Shown piece by piece: positions 1-9,626 of a stretch of 34,472 nucleotides of DNA. The notes beneath the pieces are model-generated. The model did not search any database. It was not told the origin of the DNA and saw only the letters and a list, made by a program, of their open reading frames with translations. Source of the stretch: Syntrophaceae bacterium UBA5744 (GTDB lineage: Bacteria; Desulfobacterota; Syntrophia; Syntrophales; UBA2192). Made by a program: the position numbers and the translations under genes. How positions within the stretch are numbered: position 1 is the first letter of the stretch; each line of letters starts with the position of its first letter. Location of the stretch: assembly GCA_002419215.1 (NCBI GenBank), contig DIFQ01000074.1:1-34472 (forward strand). The letters are read 5' to 3'.

Positions 1-947
1 GCCGCCTGCCTGGCCGTCGTCGCGACGGAGCTTTCGCCCGCCCCGCCCGAGATGGAGCCCGATTTTTCCTGCGAGCGCTGGACACTGCGGATGGCGGGCT
101 CCTCGGAGTCGAATTTCTCCTCCGTCTTTTCCATGACCCGGAAGTCCAGGTCGGCGGCGATCCGCACGACGGCCTTCCCGTCCCCGACGACCTTCTCCAG
201 CATGGAGGTGATCCGGCCCGTGAGGTCTTTCTCGACGTTTTTCTTGTACTCGATCTGGGAGTTCGACAGCTGGGCCAGCTCGCCCCCCTCGGTGACCTTC
301 GAAAGGACCTTTCCGCTCGAGTCGACGATCATCACGTCGCGGGGGCTCATCCCCTCGATGGAGCTCGACACGAGGTGCGCAATGCCGATAATCTGCGGAT
401 CGCTCAAGTTTCGCCCGTTCTTGAGCCGGACGATCACACTGGCCGTGGGTTTTTTCTGATCCTCCGAGAAGAGGGACTTTTTCGGGATGACGAGGTGGAC
501 ACGGCTCTGCTGGATCTCGTCGAGGCTGTTGATCGTCCGGGTGAGTTCCCCCTGGAGGGCGCGCTGATAGTTGAGCTGCTGAACGAACTCGGTCACGCCC
601 AGGTTCTTCGTGTCGAAGATCTCGAACCCGACGCCGCCGCCCTTGGGCAAACCCGAGGCGGCAAGCTCCAGCCTCAGTTCCGACACTTTCTCGGACGGCA
701 CCGAGATCATGTCCCCGGACGAGGAGAGCTGGTAGGGAATCTTTTTCTCCTGGAGCCTCGCCGTGATCTGACCGGCATCCTCGGCGGAGAGGTTCGTGTA
801 GAGAACCTTGTACTCCGGCTGGTTGATGAACACGACGGCGAGGGCGATGCTCAAAAGCGTGATGCCTGCCGCCGCGAGGATGGTGAGTTTACGGGAAGCG
901 GGAAGGGACTCAAACCCCTTCCACATCTGCGAGAAAAGCTGACCCAT
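1..947 (-). CDS. fliF: Flagellar MS-ring protein FliF, C-terminus beyond window
   Basis: FliF forms the inner-membrane MS ring, the base of the flagellar basal body. Reading the minus strand from the ATG at 947 gives MGQLFSQMWKGFESLPASRK, a hydrophobic segment at about residues 20-43, and then the ring-building domain with the family-typical stretches NLSAEDAGQI, LPKGGGVGFEIFD and TEFVQQLNYQRALQGEL. About 315 residues are present; the C-terminal half, with the second membrane helix and the FliG-binding tail, lies outside the window. The start is supported because the N-terminus matches the family and fliE ends 116 bp upstream. It is the last visible gene of the flgB-flgC-fliE-fliF unit, a standard basal-body order. 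Plus-strand reading frames here are antisense shadows. Recognition is secure. Confidence 0.96.
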   Translation of the reverse strand, partial: MGQLFSQMWKGFESLPASRKLTILAAAGITLLSIALAVVFINQPEYKVLYTNLSAEDAGQITARLQEKKIPYQLSSSGDMISVPSEKVSELRLELAASGLPKGGGVGFEIFDTKNLGVTEFVQQLNYQRALQGELTRTINSLDEIQQSRVHLVIPKKSLFSEDQKKPTASVIVRLKNGRNLSDPQIIGIAHLVSSSIEGMSPRDVMIVDSSGKVLSKVTEGGELAQLSNSQIEYKKNVEKDLTGRITSMLEKVVGDGKAVVRIAADLDFRVMEKTEEKFDSEEPAIRSVQRSQEKSGSISGGAGESSVATTARQA

Positions 948-1063
948 GGATTTTCTATCCCTCTATCCTTCAGGAGAATTTCAGTATCCGTCATCGGAGC
1001 GCGCAATCCTCGTCGAGCGTGGAGCCGGAGACGCCGCGGATGACAGAGGGCAGAGAGCCGAAA

Positions 1064-1369
1064 TCAGACCTGCATCCTCATGATTTCCTGGTAGGCCTCC
1101 AGGATCTTGTTTCGGACCTGCATCATGGCCCTGAACGAGATGTCGGCCTTCTCGAGGGCAATCATGGCCTCGTGAATGTTGCCGGACTGGCCGAGCTGAA
1201 CGTTCGTGATGGCCTTGTCGGCATTATTCTGAAGCTGAGTGATCTCGGTGACGGCCTGTTTCAGCATGTCCCCGAATGCCCCCTGGGGCTTGCCGGGGTC
1301 CTTCCCTGCGGGCTTGATGGCCTGGGCGGGGGATTGCAAGACATCGCTTCTCGTCGATACCCTGTTCAT
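1064..1369 (-). CDS. fliE: Flagellar hook-basal body protein FliE
   Basis: FliE is the small adaptor between the MS ring and the proximal rod. The 101-residue product has the family length and a conserved C-terminal half (GNIHEAMIALEKADISFRAM, then VRNKILEAYQEIMRMQV). The N-terminus is Ser/Pro/Lys-rich and probably disordered. It lies between flgC and fliF, as in many bacteria, and is presumably expressed from the sigma-54 promoter ahead of flgB. Nothing is unusual in length or frame. Confidence 0.96.
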   Translation of the reverse strand: MNRVSTRSDVLQSPAQAIKPAGKDPGKPQGAFGDMLKQAVTEITQLQNNADKAITNVQLGQSGNIHEAMIALEKADISFRAMMQVRNKILEAYQEIMRMQV

Positions 1370-1428
1370 GCGTCATGCTCCTTCACGGGCCGGCAGGATC
1401 GGAGGATCGACCGGCCGTCCGTTCACCG

Positions 1429-1854
1429 TTATTTGCCGATATCCAGGGCCTTGAGGACCATGTTCTTGGTGGCATCCATTGCGGTCACACAGGCCTCGTA
1501 GGCCCGGTTGACCGTGATCATGTCGGCCATCTCCGTCACCACGTTCACGTTGGGGTAGGTGACGAAGCCCTGCTCGTCCGCATTGGGGTGCGTCGGGTCG
1601 TGTACCTTCTTCAGGCCTTCGGGATCCTCGATGATTTCCTGCACCTTCACCTGGGAAAGGGCGTCCTTCATGGCGGACCCGAACCTGCTGTTCACGGGCT
1701 CCGCCGCCAGGACGGCAACCTTTCTCTTGTAGGGCCCTCCCTCGGGGGTCTGGATCGTGCTCGCGTTGGCGAGGTTGCTGACAATGACGTCCATCTTCTT
1801 TCTCTGGGCCGAAAGCCCCGACGAGCAGATATCAAACGAGGTGATGAAGTCCAT
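1429..1854 (-). CDS. flgC: Flagellar basal-body rod protein FlgC
   Basis: FlgC is a proximal-rod subunit exported by the flagellar type III system. The 141-residue product begins with the rod/hook signature (DICSSGLSAQRKKMDVIVSN, then LANASTIQTPEGGPYKRK) and ends with the helical VNVVTEMADMITVNRAYEAC region that forms the coiled coil of rod proteins. Its ATG overlaps the flgB stop by one base in a TAATG arrangement, indicating translational coupling. fliE follows after about 60 bp. The length fits the family. Confidence 0.97.
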   Translation of the reverse strand: MDFITSFDICSSGLSAQRKKMDVIVSNLANASTIQTPEGGPYKRKVAVLAAEPVNSRFGSAMKDALSQVKVQEIIEDPEGLKKVHDPTHPNADEQGFVTYPNVNVVTEMADMITVNRAYEACVTAMDATKNMVLKALDIGK

Positions 1855-2225
1855 TATCTAGTCTCCCTGAGGACGTTCTGCAGTCCCCTGAACTTGCGCG
1901 CCAGCATTTCGACGGCGGCGTTGTGCATGAGATGGTTCTCTGCAATCGAAACCATCTCGCGGTCCATGTCCACCTTGTCACCCGTCCGGACAACGGAGAG
2001 GCTCCCCCCCGGTGTGGCGGCAGGCAAATGTTTCCCGTTCGTCCTGGCCATGCGGATGCCCTTGCCCTGCATCGAGGCGAGCAGATTCTCAAAATCGACA
2101 TCCTTCGGCTCGTACCCCGGGGTATCGATGTTGGACACATTGGACGCCAGGACCTGGTGCCTCTGCGAGCGGGCGCCGACGAGGTCGGAAAGAATGCCGA
2201 TGGTTTTGCTGAAAAGTGCATTCAT
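1854..2225 (-). CDS. flgB: Flagellar basal-body rod protein FlgB
   Basis: FlgB is a proximal-rod protein and the first gene of the visible basal-body operon. The 123-residue product has the N-terminal rod motif (RSQRHQVLASNVSNIDTPGY) and the C-terminal helix (ENHLMHNAAVEMLARKFRGL) expected of the family. The start at 2225 is preceded by a GGAG ribosome-binding site about ten bases upstream, inside a small hairpin (2236-2258). A near-consensus sigma-54 promoter lies at 2265-2280. The stop overlaps the flgC start. Confidence 0.97.
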   Translation of the reverse strand: MNALFSKTIGILSDLVGARSQRHQVLASNVSNIDTPGYEPKDVDFENLLASMQGKGIRMARTNGKHLPAATPGGSLSVVRTGDKVDMDREMVSIAENHLMHNAAVEMLARKFRGLQNVLRETR

Positions 2226-2235
2226 GCAGACTTTT

Positions 2236-2258
2236 CTCCGTGGGAGGAATCCACGGAG
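2236..2258 (-). promoter_or_regulatory. Leader hairpin covering the flgB ribosome-binding site
   Basis: The 8-bp arms CTCCGTGG and CCACGGAG are perfectly complementary around a 7-base loop. On the minus strand the 3' arm contains the GGAG of the flgB ribosome-binding site. The start site predicted from the sigma-54 promoter (about 2254) falls inside the 5' arm, so only a longer read-through transcript could form the full hairpin. Any regulatory effect is inference. Confidence 0.45.
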
Positions 2259-2264
2259 ATGCGC

Positions 2265-2280
2265 TGCAAGGCATGTGCCA
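2265..2280 (-). promoter_or_regulatory. Sigma-54 promoter for flgB-flgC-fliE-fliF
   Basis: The minus strand reads TGGCACATGCCTTGCA. This matches the -24/-12 consensus TGGCACG-N4-TTGCW with one difference and has the required GG and GC dinucleotides ten bases apart. The predicted start is near 2254, about 29 bases upstream of the flgB ATG. A GAFTGA-bearing activator is encoded immediately upstream. Confidence 0.88.
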
Positions 2281-2329
2281 AAGAAAAGTGCGCGGAGAAA
2301 CAGACAGATAGGCCATTTTGGGACAGCTC

Positions 2330-2353
2330 CGTCAGGCGATGCATCGCCTGACG
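2330..2353. promoter_or_regulatory. 24-bp perfect palindrome upstream of the flgB promoter
   Basis: The half-site CGTCAGGCGATG is followed directly by its exact reverse complement. It lies about 76-99 bp upstream of the predicted sigma-54 start site, the distance expected of an enhancer bound by an NtrC-type activator. No T-run follows on either strand, so it does not look like an intrinsic terminator. Binding by the neighbouring FlgR-like protein is inference. Confidence 0.5.
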
Positions 2354-2357
2354 AGCC

Positions 2358-2480
2358 TACAGTCTACAGCCTGCAGCCGACAGTAAGAAAAGGAAAGTCG
2401 GCAACAGGGATCTGTTGGCTGTTGGCTGTTGGCTGTCGGCTGTTGGCTGTCGACTGCAGACTGTCTGCTGACGCTTGTCG

Positions 2481-2482
<2 letters not shown>
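2358..2482. repeat. Heptad repeat hairpin after the FlgR-like gene
   Basis: The left arm (2358-2385) has four 7-bp units of the TACAGCC type. The right arm (2413-2482) has ten units of the TGTTGGC or TGTCGGC type. The arms are largely complementary (for example CAGCCGACAG against CTGTCGGCTG) and could fold into a long imperfect hairpin. The last unit reaches into the stop codon of the regulator gene at 2481-2483. The same unit recurs at 20653-20707. Confidence 0.85.
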
Positions 2483-3902
<1,420 letters not shown>

Positions 3903-3921
3903 ATCCGCTCCCGTCCTGATC

Positions 3922-3954
3922 CGCTCTTCCGCTCTTCGCGGGCTTCGCGATTTC
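3922..3954. repeat. Octamer repeat inside the kinase C-terminal coding region
   Basis: Two exact CGCTCTTC units and two degenerate ones (GCGGGCTTC, GCGATTTC) run in tandem within the kinase 3' end, just upstream of the regulator start. They encode part of the IAKPAKSGRAD tail. A related CTTCCGAT octamer array occurs at 29265-29304. Confidence 0.55.
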
Positions 3955-5264
3955 AACCTTCGTGGCGGCCTGTTCCCGGTCATGCTCCTCACTGCCCGGA
4001 TGCTCGTCGACAAGCGGCAGCAGCACGGTAAACACGCTCCCGCCCTTCTCGCCCGTCTCCACGTCGACCGTTCCGCGGTGCAGATCCATGATGTTGTGCA
4101 CAATGGCGAGCCCCAGGCCGCTGCCATTTTCCCTCGTGCTGAAGAAGGGGTCGAAGATCCGCCTGCGATCCTCTTCGGCAATCCCGGAACCCGTGTCGGC
4201 AAAGCGAAACTCGAGGGTCCGTTCCATGCCCGGCCTCAGCGCCGGGTCGTTGTGCAGGCGCGTCTCGATGGTGAGTTCCCCGCCGCCCCGCATGGACTGT
4301 ACGGCGTTCAGGATGATGTTGAGAAACACCTGCTTCAGCAGCTCCCCGTCGGCCCGCACGAGCGGGTTGCCGACCGCCAGGCGCACGGTGAGCCGGATCC
4401 CCTCCTTGTCCAGGATCTCCGCTGAAAACCGGAGGATGTCCTGAAGGACGTCATGGATCCGCAGATCGCGGAAAAGGGGTTCCGGCTTTCGCGTGAACAG
4501 CAGCAGGTTTGCGATCTTGTTGTCGACGTTGCGCACGGAGTGGATGATCCGCGCGGCCCGGTCCCGGTTCTTCTCGTCGGCAAGACCCTTCAGGAGAAGA
4601 GAGGCCGACAGCGCGATGCTTCCCAGGGGGTTGCGGACTTCATGGGCGATGTTGGCCGCCATCTCGCCGAGGGCGGCGAATTTTTCGGTGCGCTTGGCCA
4701 TCTCCTCGAGCTTCTCGACGCGGGTCACGTCGAGCAGGATGTGGACCGTCCCCAGGCTGTCGCCGTCCCTGGTTTTCACGGGCGATGTCAGGACCTCGAG
4801 AATGCCGTCCCCGAGGCGGATCTTGCGTTTGCCCTGCAGGTAACGGGAAGGGGCGGAGCCTGCCCGGCCCCGGTCCATCTCCTCGGCCCCCCGGAAGAGA
4901 TCGGCAAGCTCTCGATCCTCAGCGCCCGGCTCCGTTCCGGTGATGCGGGCGGCGCAGCCGTTCATCATCGTGATGCGTCCCTGCAGGTCCGTCACGACAA
5001 CGCCTGTCGTCAGGCTCTCCAGGATCGTTTCCAGGTAGTTCCGCATCTCGTCCTTCTCGGCAATGATGCTCTCGAGACGCCGGTTTTTCTGTTCGAGCTC
5101 CCGGTTGAGGTTTTCGAACTTGATCTCGAGATTCGAGAAGGCCTCCTGGAGCTTCATCGTCGCCGTTGTGAAGCTCTCGAAGGAGTGTTGTAAGATCTTT
5201 ATGTCGCCGGCGGGCTGATTCTCCGTCCGGGCCGGTTTTTGTGCGTCTTCTTTCAGCATGTCCC

Positions 5265-7499
5265 TTATTTCGCCGGGAGGTACTTCCGGTATTTCTCCGT
5301 CCAGGCGGCATCGGAGAGGGTGTAGTCGATCGTCTTGTTCCAGAAGTCGTCCCCCGTCCGGACCTTCAGCTCCGAGAAGACCCGGTTTGCCTCGGCGAGG
5401 TTTTTCATTTCCACGTACCCCTTGCCGAGGTTGTAGAGGGTCCAGGGGTTCTGCGCACCGCTCCGGGCGCTCTCGACGGCCTGCCGGTACGCCGTGACGG
5501 CCTCGGGGTACTTCCGTGTCTTCAGATAACAGTCCCCGACGCCTGCCAGCGAATCCTGGAGAACCTGGCTGTTGCCTGCCTTGTTTTTCTCGGACTGCCG
5601 GATGGCGAGATGGAATTGCTGCAGGGCCGACGGGCAGGCATCGCTGAAGCGAAGGGCAATCCCGTAGTTGCGGTGCAGGACGGCAGCGTCGTCGGCCGCG
5701 CCCTCGCCCGCAACGTCCGCATAGGCGGCGGCCGCCTTCTCGTAGAGGCCTTTCCGGAGGTAGAGATCCCCCTGGAGCCGGCGCAGGGCAAGGCGGTCTT
5801 CGCGACCGAGTGCCGCCGTCTCCTTCGCGAGATCCGCGACGAGCCGCTCGGCCTCGTCGTAATGGCGCTCACGGACGTTCACGTCCGCCACCATCACGAG
5901 CAACGTCCTGCGGTTGCGGCCGTCCTTCTCGATCATCAGGAGGTGTTCGGCCACCCGCCGCGTCTCGCGGTACAGACCGATCCGGCGGAGACTGTCGGCG
6001 ATCTTATAGCCCGTCCCGAAATCGATCGTCTTGACCCAGGCACCCTCGTAGGCCGTCAGGTAGGTGTCGGCCACGCGGAGGTAATCGGTCTTTCCGTAGT
6101 CCTCGTCGACGAGGCGTTCCGTGGCCGCCTTGAGGTTGGCCAGGCCCGCGTCCTTGCAGCGCCCGTTGGGAAAGCGCTTGAGCTGGACGAGGCTCGCCTG
6201 GAAGGCCTCCCGGTACAGCTTTCCCTGAAGGAGGGCGCAAGCCTTCTGGAAGAGGATCCGTTCCGTGATCTCCAGGCTCGGAAGCTGCTTCGAAAGGACC
6301 ATGTCGTAGGTCGCCGCAGGATCCCTGTAGTAGCGACTGCCCGCCATATAGGCGGGGAGCCTGAGGCCCGGGCTCTTCACCCCGATGTTGGCCATGATGA
6401 TGGCGCTCTCGGTGGCTTCCTTGGTGTCGGGATATTTCTCGATGACGGTGCTGAAGACCTTGAGCGCCGGCTCGTACTGCTGCATCTCCGTGAGCGAGCG
6501 GGCCATCAGGTAGAGCATCTCCTTGCGGAAGGGGTCATCGGGGTAGATGTTGACATAGTAGGAGAAGACCCCGATGAGAGGCTCATGGGCGCCCTGGCGG
6601 ATGAAATGGAATCCCAGGCTGACAAGGGCCTCCCGGGGAATGTCCCGGTAGTCGGGCCAGCGCTTGAGGGCCTCCAGGAAGGCGTCATCGGCCTTCTTCG
6701 GGTCCTGCATCTGGCTGTGGCATTCGGCGATCCAGAAGAACGATGCCTTCGACCGGGGCTTGCCTGCATACTGCTGGATATACGATCGGAAGGTGTCGAG
6801 CGCCTTGGGGTACTTGCCCTTTCGATAGAGCTCCACCGCCTCCGCATAGAGGGCTTCATCTTCGGGCCCGCTGCCCTCTTTGAGCCCGGCCTTGCCGGCA
6901 GTCTTCCCTTCAGGGCCCGTGTCGAAAGGCTGGAACTTGAACGGCTCGAGCTCCGGCAGTCCTTCCGTCACCGAGTCTGTCGATGCGGCGGGCTTTTCCA
7001 CGGATGCATGGAGAGGGGTCTTCTTCCTCCTGGAAGCGCTCTCCGGCGCTGTCGGCGTGATCGTGACCTGGGGATGCTGCAGCTTTGCAGCCGTTGCTTG
7101 CGCCTTCGGGGGGTCCGGCGCGGGGGAGATTTTCGAGGCCGCCTTGCCCTCTGCCGCGGGAGGTTCCTTCGAACCCCCTTCCGCCTTGATTTTCCGGACG
7201 GCATAGAAACGGATGGCGTTCTTCTTTTCCAGCTTCGCGCCCTCGCGGGCTGCCTGGTCGGCGCTTGCATACCGGCCGACATAGACGCGCCAGCGCCCTG
7301 CTTTCCCCTCGGGTTTTGAGGAGAAGGCTTCACAGCCCTTTTCCGTCAGGGCCTTGACCTGCTCGGCGGCCTGGTCGGCGCCGGGGTAGGACCCGACGTG
7401 AAGGCTGTACACCACGGCCGCCTTATCGGCGGCGACGGCGGATGCGGCAACGAAAAGAGCCAGAACGAAAGCCAGGCAGGCGATGTGGTGCTTTTTCAT
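5265..7499 (-). CDS. Secreted SPOR-domain and TPR repeat protein
   Basis: A 744-residue envelope protein. It has a clear signal peptide (MKKHHIACLAFVLALFVAAS, cleavage near AVA at 21-23) and a SPOR-like region at about residues 28-105 (VVYSLHVGSYPGADQAAEQV, later WRVYVGRYASADQA). SPOR domains bind denuded peptidoglycan. A Pro/Ala/Ser-rich linker follows, then helical TPR-type repeats from about residue 225 to the end (for example AVELYRKGKYPKALDTFRSY and GDCYLKTRKYPEAVTAYRQA). The ATG at 7499 is chosen over the longer frame to 7580 because it gives the signal peptide. The gene heads the operon with the kinase and regulator and has its own sigma-54 promoter at 7564-7579, so it may be a flagellar or envelope scaffold whose state the kinase reads. 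That role is inference; I recognise no named family. Confidence 0.88.
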   Translation of the reverse strand: MKKHHIACLAFVLALFVAASAVAADKAAVVYSLHVGSYPGADQAAEQVKALTEKGCEAFSSKPEGKAGRWRVYVGRYASADQAAREGAKLEKKNAIRFYAVRKIKAEGGSKEPPAAEGKAASKISPAPDPPKAQATAAKLQHPQVTITPTAPESASRRKKTPLHASVEKPAASTDSVTEGLPELEPFKFQPFDTGPEGKTAGKAGLKEGSGPEDEALYAEAVELYRKGKYPKALDTFRSYIQQYAGKPRSKASFFWIAECHSQMQDPKKADDAFLEALKRWPDYRDIPREALVSLGFHFIRQGAHEPLIGVFSYYVNIYPDDPFRKEMLYLMARSLTEMQQYEPALKVFSTVIEKYPDTKEATESAIIMANIGVKSPGLRLPAYMAGSRYYRDPAATYDMVLSKQLPSLEITERILFQKACALLQGKLYREAFQASLVQLKRFPNGRCKDAGLANLKAATERLVDEDYGKTDYLRVADTYLTAYEGAWVKTIDFGTGYKIADSLRRIGLYRETRRVAEHLLMIEKDGRNRRTLLVMVADVNVRERHYDEAERLVADLAKETAALGREDRLALRRLQGDLYLRKGLYEKAAAAYADVAGEGAADDAAVLHRNYGIALRFSDACPSALQQFHLAIRQSEKNKAGNSQVLQDSLAGVGDCYLKTRKYPEAVTAYRQAVESARSGAQNPWTLYNLGKGYVEMKNLAEANRVFSELKVRTGDDFWNKTIDYTLSDAAWTEKYRKYLPAK

Positions 7500-7563
7500 G
7501 TTCAGTCCCGGTGTGCGGAAGTGCAGGTGGTCCGATGGACACACCACCGCCTGACCCAGGGAA

Positions 7564-7579
7564 AGCAAGTGACATGCCA
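7564..7579 (-). promoter_or_regulatory. Sigma-54 promoter for the SPOR/TPR-kinase-regulator operon
   Basis: The minus strand reads TGGCATGTCACTTGCT, one mismatch from TGGCACG-N4-TTGCW, with GG and GC exactly ten bases apart. The predicted start is near 7553, giving a leader of about 54 bases before the ATG at 7499. If real, the regulator encoded third in the operon probably activates its own expression. Confidence 0.82.
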
Positions 7580-7587
7580 CGGGGGAA

Positions 7588-7622
7588 AGGGTTCAGGGTG
7601 CAGGGTACAGGGTACAGGGGTA
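7588..7622. repeat. AGGGTNC heptad array
   Basis: Five tandem 7-bp units, AGGGTTC, AGGGTGC, AGGGTAC (twice) and AGGGGTA. They lie immediately upstream of the sigma-54 promoter. The same unit type recurs at 11584, 15718 and 21167. Confidence 0.85.
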
Positions 7623-7700
7623 AAAAGAAGCAGGTAGCGGGTGGCAGGAAGCGTGTCGGGCTTCTGCGCGGCGGCGAAAATGGGCAGGACTCATGCTGCC

Positions 7701-7727
7701 TCGTCGATTACGCTGCCGAAAACTTTA
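7701..7727 (-). promoter_or_regulatory. Possible sigma-28-type promoter upstream of the SPOR/TPR gene
   Basis: The minus strand has an exact TAAAGTTT followed by 11 bases and ATCGACGA, which matches only the CGA core and final A of the -10 consensus GCCGATAA. The -35 match and spacing are good and the -10 is poor. It lies about 200 bp upstream of the gene, in line with a flagellar operon. Confidence 0.3.
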
Positions 7728-7761
7728 GCGGCTTGTCAAAAAAATGACAGTCATGGCCACA

Positions 7762-7797
7762 AAGTGAGGGAAGTGACAGAAGTGAAGGAAGTGGATG
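7762..7797. repeat. AAGTGANNG nonamer array
   Basis: Four tandem 9-bp units, AAGTGAGGG, AAGTGACAG, AAGTGAAGG and AAGTGGATG, in the spacer between the two regulator loci. Confidence 0.8.
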
Positions 7798-7803
7798 AAG
7801 CAG

Positions 7804-7855
7804 GTATTCGGGATTCAGGATATCCCAATACCCAATATCCCAATTCCCCTATTGC
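7804..7855. repeat. CCCAATA/ATTCGGG repeat hairpin
   Basis: A short left arm (units ATTCGGG and ATTCAGG) is followed by a right arm of CCCAATA-type units of 7-8 bp. The arms are complementary (GGGATT-like against CCCAAT-like) with almost no loop. Confidence 0.7.
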
Positions 7856-7871
7856 TGCCGCTCCGCGGCAT

Positions 7872-7916
7872 GACGAAATAGACGAAACAGACTAAATGGA
7901 CGAAATAGACCAGACT
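7872..7916. repeat. GACGAAATA nonamer array touching a stop codon
   Basis: Five tandem 9-bp units: GACGAAATA (twice), GACGAAACA, GACTAAATG and the degenerate GACCAGACT. The last unit overlaps the TAG stop of the regulator gene at 7915-7917. A related unit in the opposite orientation occurs upstream of hemB at 23504-23548. Confidence 0.85.
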
Positions 7917-9321
7917 AACTGATGTTGAATCGTTTGAGTTTTTCGACGAACGTCGTCCGGTTCAGGTTCAGCAGCTTTGCCGCGCGGTTTTTCACGCCGC
8001 TCGTCTTCTCGAGGGCCTTGAGCAGGAGATCTTTTTCAAACTGGTCGACGACCTCGTTGTATTCGATGCCGTCCTCGGGGATTTCGACGACGCTGGCGAC
8101 ATCGCCTTTCCCCTTCCCGACGCTGAGGATCTTGGGCGGCAGGTCGTCCACCTTGATCTTCCCCTCCTCCTTCATGACGACGAGCATCTCGATGAGGTTC
8201 TCCAGTTCGCGGACGTTGCCCGGCCACGGGTAGCGCATCATGTAGTTCATCGCCTCGGGGGTGAGTTCCTTCACGTTGCGCTTCTTGAGCTTGTTGAACT
8301 TCTGCAGGAAATGGTTGATCAGGACGGGGATGTCCATTTTCCTGTCCCGCAGCGGGGGCAGGGTGATGGGAATGACGTTGATGCGGTAGAAGAGGTCTTC
8401 CCGGAACCGTTTCTCCTGGACGGCCTTGTCGAGATCCTGGTTCGTCGCGCAGATGATCCGCACGTCGGCGTTGATCGTCTTGACGCCGCCGATGCGTTCG
8501 AACTGCTTCTCCTGGATGACGCGCAGGACCTTTACCTGCAGCGCCGGGCTCATGTCGCCGATCTCGTCGAGGAAGATCGTCCCGCTCTGGGCCAGCTCGA
8601 AACGGCCCACGCGGCTCTTGATGGCCCCCGTGAAGGCCCCCTTCTCGTGGCCGAAGAGCTCACTTTCGAGAAGCTCCTCGGGGATGGCCCCGCAGTTGAC
8701 CGGAACGAGCGGGAAGCTGCGGCGGTCGCTGTTGAAATGGATCGCCCGGGCCACCAGTTCCTTTCCCGTCCCGCTCTCGCCGTAGATGACGACGGTGCTG
8801 TCCGAGACGGCCACCTTCTCGATGTTGTCGAAGACCTTCCGCATGCTGTCGCTGAAACCAATGATCTTGCCGAAGTCGTATTTCTTCTTCAGGTGATCCT
8901 TCAGCGTGATGTTCTCTTCCTTGAGCTTCGCGTAGGACAGGGCCCGGTCGATGGTGAGCTTGACGATATCGTCCTTGAGGGGCTTGGTGATGTAGTCGAA
9001 GGCGCCGAGTTTCATGGCCTCGACGGCCGAGTTGACCGTTCCATAGCCCGTGATCATGATGACGATGCTCTCGGGGTTGACCTCCTTGACGAACTTCAGC
9101 AGGTGAAGGCCGTCGACGTGGGGCATCTTGAGGTCCGTGATGACGAGGTCGTACTTGTCGTCGATGAAAACATCCATGGCCTGCCGGCCGTCGCCGACAC
9201 CCTTGACCTCGTAGCCGTAACTCCTGAGCAGTTCCGCCAGATTGTCGCGGCTCAGCTCGTTATCCTCGGCGATGAGGATCCGGATATTCTTCGTGTCCTT
9301 CTTGATCTTGCTCTCTGCCAT
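7915..9321 (-). CDS. Second sigma-54-dependent response regulator, NtrC family
   Basis: A 468-residue activator. The receiver domain (about 13-130) has phospho-acceptor D63 in VITDLKMP. The AAA+ domain (about 150-385) has Walker A GESGTGKE (181-188) and GAFTGA (228-233). A Fis-type HTH sits at the C-terminus (NRAAKLLNLNRTTFVEKLKR). Receiver and AAA+ sequences are clearly distinct from the 2481-3902 regulator, so this is a separate pathway and not a recent duplicate. No kinase gene is adjacent. It is divergent from the sigma-28-driven small gene at 9627, which hints at a flagellar or motility role but does not prove it. The stop codon lies in a nonamer repeat. Confidence 0.93.
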   Translation of the reverse strand: MAESKIKKDTKNIRILIAEDNELSRDNLAELLRSYGYEVKGVGDGRQAMDVFIDDKYDLVITDLKMPHVDGLHLLKFVKEVNPESIVIMITGYGTVNSAVEAMKLGAFDYITKPLKDDIVKLTIDRALSYAKLKEENITLKDHLKKKYDFGKIIGFSDSMRKVFDNIEKVAVSDSTVVIYGESGTGKELVARAIHFNSDRRSFPLVPVNCGAIPEELLESELFGHEKGAFTGAIKSRVGRFELAQSGTIFLDEIGDMSPALQVKVLRVIQEKQFERIGGVKTINADVRIICATNQDLDKAVQEKRFREDLFYRINVIPITLPPLRDRKMDIPVLINHFLQKFNKLKKRNVKELTPEAMNYMMRYPWPGNVRELENLIEMLVVMKEEGKIKVDDLPPKILSVGKGKGDVASVVEIPEDGIEYNEVVDQFEKDLLLKALEKTSGVKNRAAKLLNLNRTTFVEKLKRFNIS

Positions 9322-9571
9322 GGCTGGTCGTTTTGCCGCTCCTCGAGGATGGGACGAAATCGAATAAAGGTGGTCGCGTCACTTCCGGGCCCCCCGACGG
9401 GTGGAACTGAGGTTTCCAGATCGGCAGGAAGGTTCCTGTCAGAGGGGTCTGATGAATCATATGAACGTAAAGCAACATGGAATATTAACAAAATTTCCTC
9501 ATTAGTCAACCATAAATATTTCCGGAGGCCCCCTCTCGCACTGCGGCGGGCCGGCCACCGGGAACTAATCC

Positions 9572-9598
9572 TAAAGTTTTCATGCCGGATACCGATCT
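9572..9598 (+). promoter_or_regulatory. Sigma-28 (FliA) promoter for the small gene at 9627
   Basis: An exact TAAAGTTT, an 11-base spacer and ACCGATCT match the flagellar sigma-28 consensus TAAAGTTT-N11-GCCGATAA in the -35, the spacer and the CCGAT core. The predicted start is near 9605, about 20 bases before the ATG at 9627. Confidence 0.82.
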
Positions 9599-9626
9599 CA
9601 ATTATGACAAAACAGTAGGATGAACG

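Noticed and set aside
3903..4202. N-terminal extension of the FlgR-like regulator
   Set aside because: The 100 extra residues are out-of-frame reading of the kinase gene; the ATG at 3902 has a ribosome-binding site and starts the receiver domain correctly.
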